DNA of 58,041 nucleotides from CAYLPJ01 sp964385465 (GTDB taxonomy: Bacteria > Planctomycetota > Phycisphaerae > SM23-33). The DNA lies in assembly GCA_964385465.1 (NCBI GenBank), contig CAYLPJ010000041.1, positions 1 through 58,041 on the forward strand, in the 5' to 3' direction. A model generated the notes under the pieces. That model searched no databases. It worked only from the letters and a program-made list of their open reading frames with translations, and was not told the DNA's origin. The position numbers and the translations under genes were made by a program. Of the stretch, positions 1 through 8,581 are shown piece after piece (within the stretch, counting starts at the first letter, position 1; each line of letters opens with the position of its first letter).

Positions 1-278
1 ACCACGATTACCTGCTGCACCTGCTGACGCAGAAATCGTAGATGCGATTGCCCTGCTCCCAGCGCGCGACCCGCCGGCTGCACCCCCAGGCCCTGCCGTC
101 CGCCCGGTGTGTCGCTTCTGTCCACCCCGCGGGACAGGTGGACACAACGAGCCCTTTAGACATAAGACGTTACAAATAAATAGTTTATGATGTGCTTTGC
201 CGTGTCCGGGCCGTGGGTAAGGTACACACCTTACTGGGCATGGGCTGCCATCCCCACCCCCCCCGCCGCGGCCGGCGG
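1..278. other. Left edge, no supported gene
   Basis: No gene is supported here. Bases 3-41 read HDYLLHLLTQKS followed by a stop on the plus strand. This could be the last codons of a gene entering from the left, but it is too short to identify. Bases 158-190 are conspicuously AT-rich, unlike the surrounding sequence. The adjacent dehydrogenase ends at 279 on the minus strand, so this segment is the downstream flank of that gene. Confidence 0.3.
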
Positions 279-1304
279 CTATCGCCAGGGCTCCAGCAGG
301 ACCTTGCCGCACTCGCCGGTTATCTGGAGCTCCCAGGCATCCCCGATGTCGCCGAGGCCGAAGCGGTGGGTGATCAGCCGGTCGAGCTGCTCGCCGCTCC
401 GCCGGATCGTCGCCAGCATCCGGGCCGTCAGCGCCAGGTTCCAATGCCATATCCCTCGCAAAGTCAGCCCCTTGCGGATCATGTCCCGGCTGGCGGCGAC
501 CCCCACCTCGCCGCCCTGGCCGACGAACGCCACCTGCCCGCGCCACCGCGCCGCGTCGATGCACAGCCGCTGGGCGTCCCCCGCCCCGCTGCAATCGATT
601 GCCGCGTCCACGCCCCGCCCCCCCGTCCGCTCCAGGACCGCCGCCAACGCCTCCTCCCCCGGCGCCAGGACCGCCTCGGCCCCCAGCCGCTCGGCCAGGG
701 CCGCACGGTACGGATGACCCTCCACGCCGATCACCCGCGCCCCGCGGCAGCGGGCGTTGATCACCCCGCCCAGCCCCACCGGGCCCAGGCCGGTGACCAG
801 CACCGTGTCGAACGCGTCCACGGCCATCGCCTCGACCGCCTGGAACGTCGGGCCCAGCCCGCAGCAGGCCATCGACCCGTGCTCGAAGGACACGTCCTGC
901 GGAAGGGGCACGAGCAGCCAGTCCGGCTTGATGACGTACTGGGCGTACGTCGCCGTACCCGCCTCGTTGCCCGTGGCCGACAGCGGATCCACGTTGTTGC
1001 GGCAGTGGATGTAGTCGCCCGCCGTGCACAGCTCGCACGCCCCGCAGGGGTACTGGGGCATGACGGCCACGCGGTCGCCCACCGACACGCGCCCCTCGCG
1101 TGCGACCTCGACGACCTCCCCGGCCGCCTCGTGCCCCAGCGTCTCGCTCGCCCGCCCCGCGCGGTAGCCCTTGTATTCCGTGCACATCGGCGCCACGAGG
1201 ACCTTGACCACCGCATACGCCCCGGCCGCATGAGGCCGCGGCCGATCGACCACTTCACACCGCCGCTGCCCCGTAATCGCCGCCACCTTCATCGTCTCGC
1301 CCAT
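279..1304 (-). CDS. Zinc-dependent alcohol dehydrogenase (MDR superfamily)
   Basis: A 341-residue cytoplasmic oxidoreductase, the usual length for medium-chain dehydrogenases, expected to oxidise an alcohol or polyol with NAD(P). The catalytic zinc site shows as Cys41 and a GHE motif (LGHEAAG). The structural zinc lobe is intact as PCGACELCTAGDYIHC. The Rossmann glycine motif is VTGLGPVGLGG. The start at 1304 is chosen because a GGAAAGGGA-like ribosome site lies 7 bases upstream; a second ATG four codons later is possible. The same frame stays open upstream into the dead transposase, but that extension is not part of the gene. Substrate cannot be told from sequence. Confidence 0.88.
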   Translation of the reverse strand: MGETMKVAAITGQRRCEVVDRPRPHAAGAYAVVKVLVAPMCTEYKGYRAGRASETLGHEAAGEVVEVAREGRVSVGDRVAVMPQYPCGACELCTAGDYIHCRNNVDPLSATGNEAGTATYAQYVIKPDWLLVPLPQDVSFEHGSMACCGLGPTFQAVEAMAVDAFDTVLVTGLGPVGLGGVINARCRGARVIGVEGHPYRAALAERLGAEAVLAPGEEALAAVLERTGGRGVDAAIDCSGAGDAQRLCIDAARWRGQVAFVGQGGEVGVAASRDMIRKGLTLRGIWHWNLALTARMLATIRRSGEQLDRLITHRFGLGDIGDAWELQITGECGKVLLEPWR

Positions 1305-1399
1305 CGGCGTATCCCTTTCCGGCCGGGCCGGGGGTACTGGAAGCGCCCGCCCGCGCCAACCTCCCGGCACGGGAAGCCTCTCCCAAACAAGCCACCGCG

Positions 1400-1913
1400 T
1401 CAATGCCCGATTGCCGCACGAAGCCGTCCCGGCGCCGGCTTGCGACAGCGCGGGCTGCTGAAGCGGAACTTCCGCTTGTGCCGCCCGGCGATGTCCAGGG
1501 CCTCGGGGAAGTCGCCGGTGCTGATGCCTTTGATATACAGCCACGGGACCAGCTCGTCGAGGGCCTTGGTCCGGCGCAGGTACGGCGGGAGGATCTTGCT
1601 GGTGAAGCGGATGCGGTTGCCGTCGGCGTCGGTCCGCTCGTCGTTGACCCGTGGCCGGGCGACCTGGATGGGCCCCAGGCCGGTCTGGATGGCTCGCGGC
1701 GGCATGCGCGTGTTGCGGACGACCAGCCGATGGCCGGCGGCGTCTCGCTGATGGCTGTGGGCGTCGATGGATGTACTCGTCCACTTGGTTCTCGATGGGC
1801 TCGGCGAGCATGCGCCGGGCCCCGTGGCGGAGGACCTGGGTGAGCACGTCGCGGGCCTCCTGGCCGGGAGATTCCATTGCCAGAATCGTCTCGGATGATG
1901 TATGCTCTTGCAT
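1400..1913 (-). pseudogene. IS256-family (mutator-type) transposase remnant
   Basis: The minus strand encodes the N-terminal third of an IS256-type transposase. It starts MQEHTSSETI, continues through ENQVDEYI, changes frame, and resumes with RLVVRNTRMPPRAIQTGLGP, ILPPYLRRTKALDELVPWLY and KGISTGDFPEAL, all hallmark blocks of the family. The frame change coincides with a GATGGATG stretch at 1766-1773, which reads as a 4-base duplication. After FPEAL the similarity stops, so the catalytic DDE core is missing. This is a dead fragment. It lies between the high-GC dehydrogenase and a lower-GC gene, so it may mark an old insertion boundary. Confidence 0.8.
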
Positions 1914-2077
1914 GTGGCGTATCCTCTTCCTCGTTGGAAACCGGTACTCTGACAGCACCAATGATACGCCGCGTTTGTGCGCCCTTCATCGAGAGCTTCC
2001 GACAACACCTCTCGTCAGCAAGGCCGATGGCGTTCATCGGTCGGAGGTCACATGGAAGCTCTGGAATAGACCTTCCC

Positions 2078-5000
2078 ATGAAAAGAACAATCCTCACATT
2101 GGGGCGCTGTTTGTCCGCGCATCTCACGTTTATCCTCGGTGCCAGTTTGACCACAACTCTCTTGTGTGGCAGCAGTCAGACACTTGAGGCTTCCTGCGCA
2201 AAGGCAACAGCTGACGGCCTCTTAAGCTTTCCCGGACTCAGGCCAGGGCTTTGTGTCCATATTGGCGATACCGATGGGGCGCTGTTCGTGGAACTCGCTC
2301 TTACCGGCAAGTACCATGTGCATTGCTTGACATCCGATCGCACAAGCCTGGAGACAATGCGCCAATGTGCAGCATCAAGAGAGCTGTATGGTCAGCTCGT
2401 TGTTGATCACAGCCTGCTTGCACATCTGCCATATCCCGATAACCTGGTCAATGTGCTGGTTATAGGGGACTTTGCCGGTTTGCAGGAGAAGGGCCTGGCA
2501 CTCGAAGAGATCATGCGGGTGGTAGCGCCTGAGAATTCGGCTCTCCTGCGCAATGCGCCGGCTGATCTCAAGCAGATCCTTGTCCAAGCCGGCTACAAAA
2601 ATGCTGTTGTCAATCAGAAAGGTATGTGGACCCAGGTCATAAAGCCTTGGCCGGAAGGAATGGATGAATGGCCGCAGCCAGATCATGATGCAGGCTGTTC
2701 CTCCATTTCCAGCGACCGACTGGTGCGTCCGCCCACATCGGTCCAATGGATTGCCGGTGACCCCTGGCGGCACGAAGGAAGCCCGAATCCGCTGCTTTCA
2801 ACGAACGGCCGGACCTTCTCATCCTATCCTGATCAGGGGATCGTGGCCCGTGACGCCTTCAACGGCCTGAAGCTCTGGCAGCGGAAAGCAGCCTCTGCCT
2901 GTATCGCCACCGAAGATCAGCTCTTCGCCCGACTGGAGAAGAGGGGACCACTCGTGGCTCTTGACGCCCGTACCGGTAAGACAATACGGACATACTCTTT
3001 CGGGGGTTCAGATAGATCATGGCCTCCCCGGGCCCGAGTTGCCTATCACAATGGCATACTTTTGACTGGAGCCGTCGGTGTCATAGAAGCGTACGATGCC
3101 AAAAGCGGCAAGGGGCTCTGGCACAAACGTGTCACTGGTGAGAAGTATGTTGGTCTAAGCCCACTCGCCCTCCATCAGTCAATCAACCAGAAGCGCATTG
3201 TTGCGGAAGGCAAAGTCTTTGTCACGCTTTCAAAGACAAAGGAATTCCTCTGTCTCGACCTAAACACTGGCACGGAGCTCTGGCGGGTATCCTCCCAAGG
3301 CGACCGTCTTGTCTGCTATCGCCAAGGCATCCTTTTTTCGCAATATTCTGAACGTGGCAAGAACAAGGTGTTCAATGCCGCCTATTCCCCCACAGACGGA
3401 GCATTGCTTTGGCGGCATCACTATGATCGCGTCTGGCACGGCGGTAACCCTCATAACATGTTCTTCCTGGCTGGGTTGGTCTGGGTTCTTGCATCCATAC
3501 CTTCCGACGATGTGCCATATTCCAAAGAACCGCAGGTCTGGCACGGATTGAATCCGACCAACGGCGCAGTCGTGCGCCGCATTCCCTGGGACAAGACGAA
3601 ACATCGCTGCTATGGTGATCGAGCAACAGAGCACTATATACTGTCCGGTGGAATGGACTTTCTTGAGGTCGAGACAGGGAAGCATTCCAGGTTTCTCGGC
3701 GGCAGGGGAAGCTGCTCTTTCGGCCACATGCCGGCCAACGGCCTTGTCTACCAGCTTCCAAATGTGTGCCAGTGCTATTCGCAGGTCCGCGGTGTGGTCG
3801 CTTTTGCCGCTGATGTCTCGACTCCAGACCGGAGAGACGAACAGCAAGGACTGAGGGATAGGCAGACAGGCAATGGAACACCTGCCGAAGAAACTCCCTC
3901 ACCGGATGATTGGCCGATGTTTCGGCACGGTCCGGCGCGAAGCGGAAGCACTACAGCCGTCCTGCCTTCGGAGCTGACACGCGTCTGGGAAAGGGAGATC
4001 GGCGGTCGCCTGTCAAGTCCGGTAGCTGCCTGCGGCAAGGTGTTTGTTAGCTCGATCGATCAGCACCGTGTCATTGCCCTGGATATGAAGACAGGTGGGA
4101 CTGTCTGGAGTTACACCGCGAACGGACGGGTTGACTCACCGCCGACGATTCACGCAGGCAGGGCTCTCTTCGGCTGCCGCGACGGCTGGCTGTACTCCGT
4201 CTCATCAGCGACGGGTGAACTGATATGGTGCTTCCAGGCTGCGCCGCGGCAGCGATGGCTCGTGTGCCGAGGGCAGGTGGAGTCTGCCTGGCCGGTTCAC
4301 GGCAGTGTCTTGATTGACAGTGACACGGCCTATTTCTCGGCCGGAAGACATTCTCATGTCGACGGCGGAGTAGTGCTCTATGCAGCCTCGCCAAAGACCG
4401 GCGAGATCCTATGGCGCAAGCGACTTGATGCCGATTCCTTAAAGCCAACATATCACGGTCCGGGCAACATTGCTAACGATATACTGGTGTCCAATGGTAA
4501 GATCATCTCTTTGCAACGTCTTGGCTTTGATCCTGCGACAGGTTCTCAGAGCGACACACCTGTTTCCTTCTGGAGTGGGACCGGCGGTGGCTTTTTAACA
4601 GATATTGTCAAGCCGATTGTTGGCTGGCATGATCTGGCTTTCAGGCAGTGGCGGCATAGTGCTTCGAGGACCAAAGGACTCACCCTTGCCTTTTCCGTGG
4701 AGAATGTTTATGGTGTCCGGACGGTTGGAGATAGGGAAAAGCCCTGGAATGCAAATGGCTACGAACTCTTCAGCTGCAGCAAAGACGACTCGAAGAAGAC
4801 GTTCTGGCAGGCGGCTTTGCCGAAGGGAGTTGTGCCCAAGGCCATCCTACATACCAGAGGCAGGCTTTATGTGGCCGCTGGGGAAGAATGCGATGGGCCG
4901 CGCAAAGGTACACTTGTGATCCATGATGCCAAGGACGGCAGGAGCCTTGGCGCTATCCATCTGGATGTCAGGCCGCAATTCGATGGGCTAGCAGCAGTCA

Positions 5001-5083
5001 ACAGGAATCTGATCCTGGTCGGTCAAGATGGGAAGGTTATCTGTTTTTCCAAAGACGGACTGTATAGATCCGGGCCGCAGTGA
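2078..5083 (+). CDS. Secreted methyltransferase-like / PQQ-type beta-propeller protein
   Basis: About 1001 residues. The start at 2078 (MKRTILTLGR) gives a clear signal peptide with a hydrophobic core up to about residue 35; the open frame upstream has no such sense. Residues about 45-190 resemble a class I SAM-methyltransferase fold, with GLCVHIGDTDGALFVELA as the glycine-rich loop and LPYPDNLVNVLVIGDFAG further on. The rest carries quinoprotein-type propeller blades, with repeated A-x-D-x-x-T-G-x-x-x-W units such as ALDMKTGGTVW and AASPKTGEILW. A second propeller opens at DDWPMFRHGPARSG. This fusion is known from planctomycete proteins of unknown function. Base composition is clearly lower in GC than in most of the window. 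No quinone-binding residue or enzyme activity can be assigned. Confidence 0.8.
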   Translation: MKRTILTLGRCLSAHLTFILGASLTTTLLCGSSQTLEASCAKATADGLLSFPGLRPGLCVHIGDTDGALFVELALTGKYHVHCLTSDRTSLETMRQCAASRELYGQLVVDHSLLAHLPYPDNLVNVLVIGDFAGLQEKGLALEEIMRVVAPENSALLRNAPADLKQILVQAGYKNAVVNQKGMWTQVIKPWPEGMDEWPQPDHDAGCSSISSDRLVRPPTSVQWIAGDPWRHEGSPNPLLSTNGRTFSSYPDQGIVARDAFNGLKLWQRKAASACIATEDQLFARLEKRGPLVALDARTGKTIRTYSFGGSDRSWPPRARVAYHNGILLTGAVGVIEAYDAKSGKGLWHKRVTGEKYVGLSPLALHQSINQKRIVAEGKVFVTLSKTKEFLCLDLNTGTELWRVSSQGDRLVCYRQGILFSQYSERGKNKVFNAAYSPTDGALLWRHHYDRVWHGGNPHNMFFLAGLVWVLASIPSDDVPYSKEPQVWHGLNPTNGAVVRRIPWDKTKHRCYGDRATEHYILSGGMDFLEVETGKHSRFLGGRGSCSFGHMPANGLVYQLPNVCQCYSQVRGVVAFAADVSTPDRRDEQQGLRDRQTGNGTPAEETPSPDDWPMFRHGPARSGSTTAVLPSELTRVWEREIGGRLSSPVAACGKVFVSSIDQHRVIALDMKTGGTVWSYTANGRVDSPPTIHAGRALFGCRDGWLYSVSSATGELIWCFQAAPRQRWLVCRGQVESAWPVHGSVLIDSDTAYFSAGRHSHVDGGVVLYAASPKTGEILWRKRLDADSLKPTYHGPGNIANDILVSNGKIISLQRLGFDPATGSQSDTPVSFWSGTGGGFLTDIVKPIVGWHDLAFRQWRHSASRTKGLTLAFSVENVYGVRTVGDREKPWNANGYELFSCSKDDSKKTFWQAALPKGVVPKAILHTRGRLYVAAGEECDGPRKGTLVIHDAKDGRSLGAIHLDVRPQFDGLAAVNRNLILVGQDGKVICFSKDGLYRSGPQ

Positions 5084-5120
5084 ATGCTGCTTCACGGCGA
5101 TTCAGGTTGAGGTGGAGAAG

Positions 5121-5246
5121 GGGGGCAGGTCAAGGTTCAGCTTGTCGCCGGCACTTGGACGCCTTCGCTTGCCTCGATCCGATACATGAATATCGCTTCT
5201 GGCCGCGATACCAGACGAGAAGAGTGAATATTGAAGACCTGACCAC
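5121..5246. repeat. 126-bp palindrome-ended element, copy A
   Basis: It lies in the 332-base gap between the propeller gene and the SGNH hydrolase. The left end is GGGGGCAGGTC and the right end is TGAATATTGAAGACCTGACC. These match the ends of the 126-bp element at 56910-57035 (GGGGTCAGGTC and TGAATTCTGAAGACCTCGCC), and the two have the same total length although their interiors differ. Such ends resemble REP-type sequences moved by RAYT (IS200-like) transposases; that relationship is an inference. No transposase is in the window. The rest of the gap holds nothing recognisable. Confidence 0.5.
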
Positions 5247-5415
5247 GTTTGGGTCGGCTCGGCGGCAGAATCGCCCCCGAGAGCGCCTGGGGGTGCCCGA
5301 CGGGAGTCGCTCGATGCTGTTGCCTGGACTGACGACCGGCCAGTGCCTTGGCCGGCCGCTGCGTCTCACTGGCCATCGGACAACTGCGGGCCAGGCCCGC
5401 TATGAGCGTGACAGC

Positions 5416-6087
5416 ATGGAATTGAAACCTGACCGGCTCATCATCACCGACGGGGACAGCCTGACCAACCGCCGCAGCGCGGGTCGGCCGGACACGTGGC
5501 CCTTCCTGCGCTTGATGAACTGGGACAAGCCCTGGCCGGACACGTTCGCCGAGTTGCTGTTCTGCTGGCGGCCGGAGTTGAGGCTGTCGTTCTTCAACGC
5601 CGCCAGCGCGGGGGCGACCTGCCGGGGCCTGGCCGAGCGGCTCGAGGCGAACATCCTGGCCCGCGAGCCGGGTTGGGTGATCGCCTCGCTGGCCGGCAAC
5701 GACACCCGCGTTGGCGTCCCGCACGCGGAGTTCCGCGAGACGATGACCGCCTATGCCCGTCGGCTGACCGACGAAGCCGGCGCGGAGGTGCTGTACTTCG
5801 GCCTCGGCGAGCACGGCCCGGACTACCCCAAAGCCGACACGCTGGAGGCCCGCCGGGGCTACTACGACATCCTCTCCGAGATTGCCTCGTCGCTCCCCGG
5901 CGTCCACTACGCAGACCTCGGCCCGCTCTTGGCGGCCAAGGCCCGCGCCCTGCGCGACCAGGCCTCCTGCCACACCCTCTACGGCGACAACGGCCACTTC
6001 AACGCCCTCGGCCACCTCGTCCTCGCCGGCGAGATCCTCCGGCTGTTCGGCGTGGTCAGCCCGTCGGCGTCAGGAGGCGGGCTCTGA
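5416..6087 (+). CDS. SGNH/GDSL-type hydrolase
   Basis: A 223-residue esterase/lipase-like hydrolase without an evident signal peptide. Block I is ITDGDSLT, with Ser15 as nucleophile. Block III is SLAGNDTR. The C-terminal block is DNGHFNALGH, which supplies the catalytic His (His194 or His200) and a preceding Asp. This matches the compact SGNH fold in order and length. The ATG at 5416 is preferred because it sits just before block I; the frame is open further upstream but without similarity. The stop overlaps the ATG of the next small gene by one base (TGATG), suggesting translational coupling. Natural substrate unknown; acetylated glycans are common for the family. Confidence 0.8.
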   Translation: MELKPDRLIITDGDSLTNRRSAGRPDTWPFLRLMNWDKPWPDTFAELLFCWRPELRLSFFNAASAGATCRGLAERLEANILAREPGWVIASLAGNDTRVGVPHAEFRETMTAYARRLTDEAGAEVLYFGLGEHGPDYPKADTLEARRGYYDILSEIASSLPGVHYADLGPLLAAKARALRDQASCHTLYGDNGHFNALGHLVLAGEILRLFGVVSPSASGGGL

Positions 6088-6326
6088 TGTGCGGACGCCC
6101 GACAACCGGCAGTCCCGGCGACCTGGCCATCGCGGGCGCCATCGACGACAGCGGGACACTCACGCTGTGGCGGTCGGACATGTCCGGGCTCGTCGTGCCC
6201 CTGACGGCATTGCAGAACACCTCCGGAGGGGCGAGCCGGACTTCGGGACTCGGCGGGCGGGTGCGTGTGCGGCGGCGAGACGGCGCGCGGCGGCCGCCGG
6301 CCGAGTCGCTGTGTCACCGAGCGTAG
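6087..6326 (+). CDS. Small hypothetical protein, probably truncated
   Basis: A 79-residue frame that begins inside the stop codon of the SGNH hydrolase, with AGGAGG at 6072-6077 giving a good ribosome site. The first half (DLAIAGAIDDSGTLTLWRSD, then MSGLVVPLTALQ) reads like a real folded protein. The second half is Arg-rich, low-complexity sequence merging into the repeat block that begins at about 6340. I read it as a gene whose 3' part was lost or replaced by repeat DNA. The family is not recognised. Confidence 0.45.
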   Translation: MCGRPTTGSPGDLAIAGAIDDSGTLTLWRSDMSGLVVPLTALQNTSGGASRTSGLGGRVRVRRRDGARRPPAESLCHRA

Positions 6327-7087
6327 CGAGGCCGTGGAGTGCGGCAACGACGCAGCTTTCGAGTGGGGCGTGGGGCGGCTTCGGCACCCGGCGTTGCCAC
6401 GCTCGCCGCGACGTGCTCGGTGTGTCGGCGGCCGCCGTTGGCGAAGAAAAGCGGCGTCGTTGCCGCACTCCACATTTGGCGGCGAGAGCCTTGGAGTGCG
6501 ATGCGCGGCTCGCCGGTTCGACGGGGTCCGCGGGGCGGCTTCGGCACCCGGCGTTGCCACGCTTGCCGCGGCGTGCTCGGTGTGTCGGCGGCCGACATCG
6601 GCGAAGAAAAGCGGCGTCGTTGCCGCCGCACTCCACATTTGGCGGCGAGAGCCTTGGGAGTGCGATTCGCGGCTCGCCGGTTCGGCGGGAGGCGGAGCAC
6701 GGCCTCGTTGCCGTCGATCTCCCCCGCGATACCCAGGCGCCCGGGGCGGACGTCGGCGGCGGTGATCGGCTTGTCGGCCCGGATGCGGATGGCGGTCTCG
6801 CCGGTGAACTCGAAGGCCGCCAACGGGCCCGGGTCGGTCACCTGCGGCAGCTTGGGAGGCCGGTCCTGAAACGTCCCTTGGGGATTGGCGTCGCGGACGG
6901 GGATCTCGCGGCCGTCGACGAAAACGCGGAAGTCCTGGGCCCGCGGCAGGTCCGAGTCGGCGGCGACGGCGGGGCGGGCGGCGGCAAGGGCGCAGGCGAG
7001 GCCGGCGGCGAGCCACAGGCCCGTCCGCGTCGGTCGAGCGCGGTTTGCGGGGTCAGTTTCGCGACGGTCTGGATGTCGGTGGGGCAT
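6314..7087 (-). pseudogene. Truncated secreted protein invaded by direct repeats
   Basis: The minus strand starts at 7087 (MPHRHPDRRE) and has a long signal peptide (LWLAAGLACALAAARPAVAA). A beta-rich segment follows, including DFRVFVDGREIPVRDANP, GPLAAFEFTGETAIRI, and DITAADVRP-like and GEIDGNEAVLRL pieces. This segment resembles the N-terminal domain of secreted GH28-like or other pectinase-type planctomycete proteins. From about 6690 downstream the frame enters two 160-bp direct repeats and becomes low-complexity Arg/Pro-rich sequence ending at 6314. No catalytic domain is present, so I treat it as a broken gene. Confidence 0.55.
6372..6684. repeat. Two direct repeats, period 160 bp
   Basis: A segment starting GGGGCGGCTTCGGCACCCGG at 6372 recurs from 6532 with a period of 160 bases and a few substitutions and small indels. 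A partial third similarity (GTGGAGTGCGGCAACGACGC) lies just to the left at about 6332. The minus-strand translation of each unit contains an ECGNDAAF-like and HTE(R)AA-like phrase, which is probably incidental. The repeats replace the 3' part of the secreted gene that starts at 7087. Confidence 0.75.
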
Positions 7088-7164
7088 GGCTGTTCCCTTG
7101 GGCCGACGCGGGCGGTTGACAGCCTCCGGGCATCGCCCGATCATAGCCGGTTTGGAGGTCGCGT

Positions 7165-8559
7165 ATGAACAGGCAGTTGATCAAGGACGTGCTCGCGGAC
7201 GTCCCGGCCGGGGAGACGGTGACCGTTGCCGGCTGGGTTCGCACCGTCCGCACCAGCGGGGGCGGCTTCAGTTTCCTGGCGGTCAACGACGGCTCGTGCC
7301 TGCCGACGCTCCAGGTCGTCGCCGACGGCAAGCTGGGCAACTACGACGAGGAGATCGTCCATCTCACGGCCGGGTGCAGCGTCAAGGTGACCGGCCTGCT
7401 CGTCGAGAGCCCCGCCAAGGGCCAGCGTGTCGAGGTTCAGGCGACGGAGGTGCGCGTGCTGGGCACCGCCGACGCCGAGCGCTACCCGATCCAGCCGAAG
7501 CGTCACAGTTTCGAGTTCCTCCGCACGCAGGCGCACCTGCGGACGCGGACGAACACGTTCGGGGCGGTCGCCCGCGTGCGGAACGTGATCTGCGCGGCCA
7601 TTCACGAGTTTTTCCAGCAGCGGGGCTTCCTGTACGTTCACACGCCGGTCATCACGGCCAGCGATTGCGAGGGCGCCGGCGAGATGTTCCGCGTGACGGC
7701 GATCGACCCGGCCGACCCGCCGCGGGACGATTCGGGCGCGGTGGACTACGCGGCGGACTTTTTCGCCCGCCCGACGTTCCTGACCGTCTCGGGGCAGCTC
7801 GAGGCCGAGACCTACGCCTGCTCGCTGGGCGACGTGTACACGTTCGGGCCGACGTTCCGGGCCGAGAACTCCAACACGCCGCGCCACCTCGCGGAGTTCT
7901 GGATGGTCGAGCCGGAGATGGCCTTCGCCGATCTCGCCGACGACGCCGACCTCGCCGAGGCGTTTCTCAAGCACGTCTTCTCGGCCGTGCTGAACCGCTG
8001 CGGGGAGGACCTGGAGCTGTTCAACAAGTGGGTGGACAAGGGGCTGGTCGAGCGGCTGAAGCACGTCGTCGAGAGCGAGTTCGTCCGGCTGACGTACACC
8101 GAGGGGATGAAGCTGCTGGAGGACGCCGGGCGCGACTGGGAGTACCCCGTCGGCTGGGGCAGCGACCTCCAGACCGAGCACGAGCGGTTCCTCACCGAGG
8201 AGACCTTCAAGCGCCCGGTGATCCTGACCGACTACCCCGCGAGCATCAAGCCCTTCTACATGCGCGTCAGCGACGACGGCAGGACGGTCGCGGCCATGGA
8301 CGTGCTCGTGCCCAAGATCGGGGAGATCATCGGCGGATCGCAGCGCGAGGAGCGCCCCGACGTGCTGCTCGAGCGGATGGGCGAGCAGGACCTCGACCCC
8401 GAGGCGTACTGGTGGTACGTGGACCTGCGGCGGTACGGCACGGTGCCGCACGCGGGCTTCGGGCTGGGCCTGGAGCGGACGGTGCAGTTCGCCACGGGCA
8501 TGGCCAACATTCGCGACGTGATCCCCTTCCCCCGCACCCCGCGCAGCGCCGAGTTCTGA
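7165..8559 (+). CDS. asnS: Asparaginyl-tRNA synthetase
   Basis: A 464-residue class IIb synthetase that charges tRNA-Asn in the cytoplasm. The N-terminal OB-fold anticodon domain occupies about residues 1-105 (VAGWVRTVRTS). The catalytic core shows motif 2 around FRAENSNTPRHLAEFWMVEPE and motif 3 at GFGLGLERTVQF. The terminal ATGMANIRDVIPFPRTP is typical of AsnRS rather than AspRS. Length and domain order are normal. GGAGG stands a few bases before the ATG. It is followed 22 bases later by a carbonic-anhydrase-like gene on the same strand. Confidence 0.97.
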   Translation: MNRQLIKDVLADVPAGETVTVAGWVRTVRTSGGGFSFLAVNDGSCLPTLQVVADGKLGNYDEEIVHLTAGCSVKVTGLLVESPAKGQRVEVQATEVRVLGTADAERYPIQPKRHSFEFLRTQAHLRTRTNTFGAVARVRNVICAAIHEFFQQRGFLYVHTPVITASDCEGAGEMFRVTAIDPADPPRDDSGAVDYAADFFARPTFLTVSGQLEAETYACSLGDVYTFGPTFRAENSNTPRHLAEFWMVEPEMAFADLADDADLAEAFLKHVFSAVLNRCGEDLELFNKWVDKGLVERLKHVVESEFVRLTYTEGMKLLEDAGRDWEYPVGWGSDLQTEHERFLTEETFKRPVILTDYPASIKPFYMRVSDDGRTVAAMDVLVPKIGEIIGGSQREERPDVLLERMGEQDLDPEAYWWYVDLRRYGTVPHAGFGLGLERTVQFATGMANIRDVIPFPRTPRSAEF

Positions 8560-8581
8560 GCCGTCGGGCAGGAGTCGTACG

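Noticed and set aside
279..1961. A 560-residue fusion of transposase and alcohol dehydrogenase
   Set aside because: The frame is open by composition only. The dehydrogenase has its own ribosome site at 1304, and the transposase similarity changes frame and ends before reaching it.
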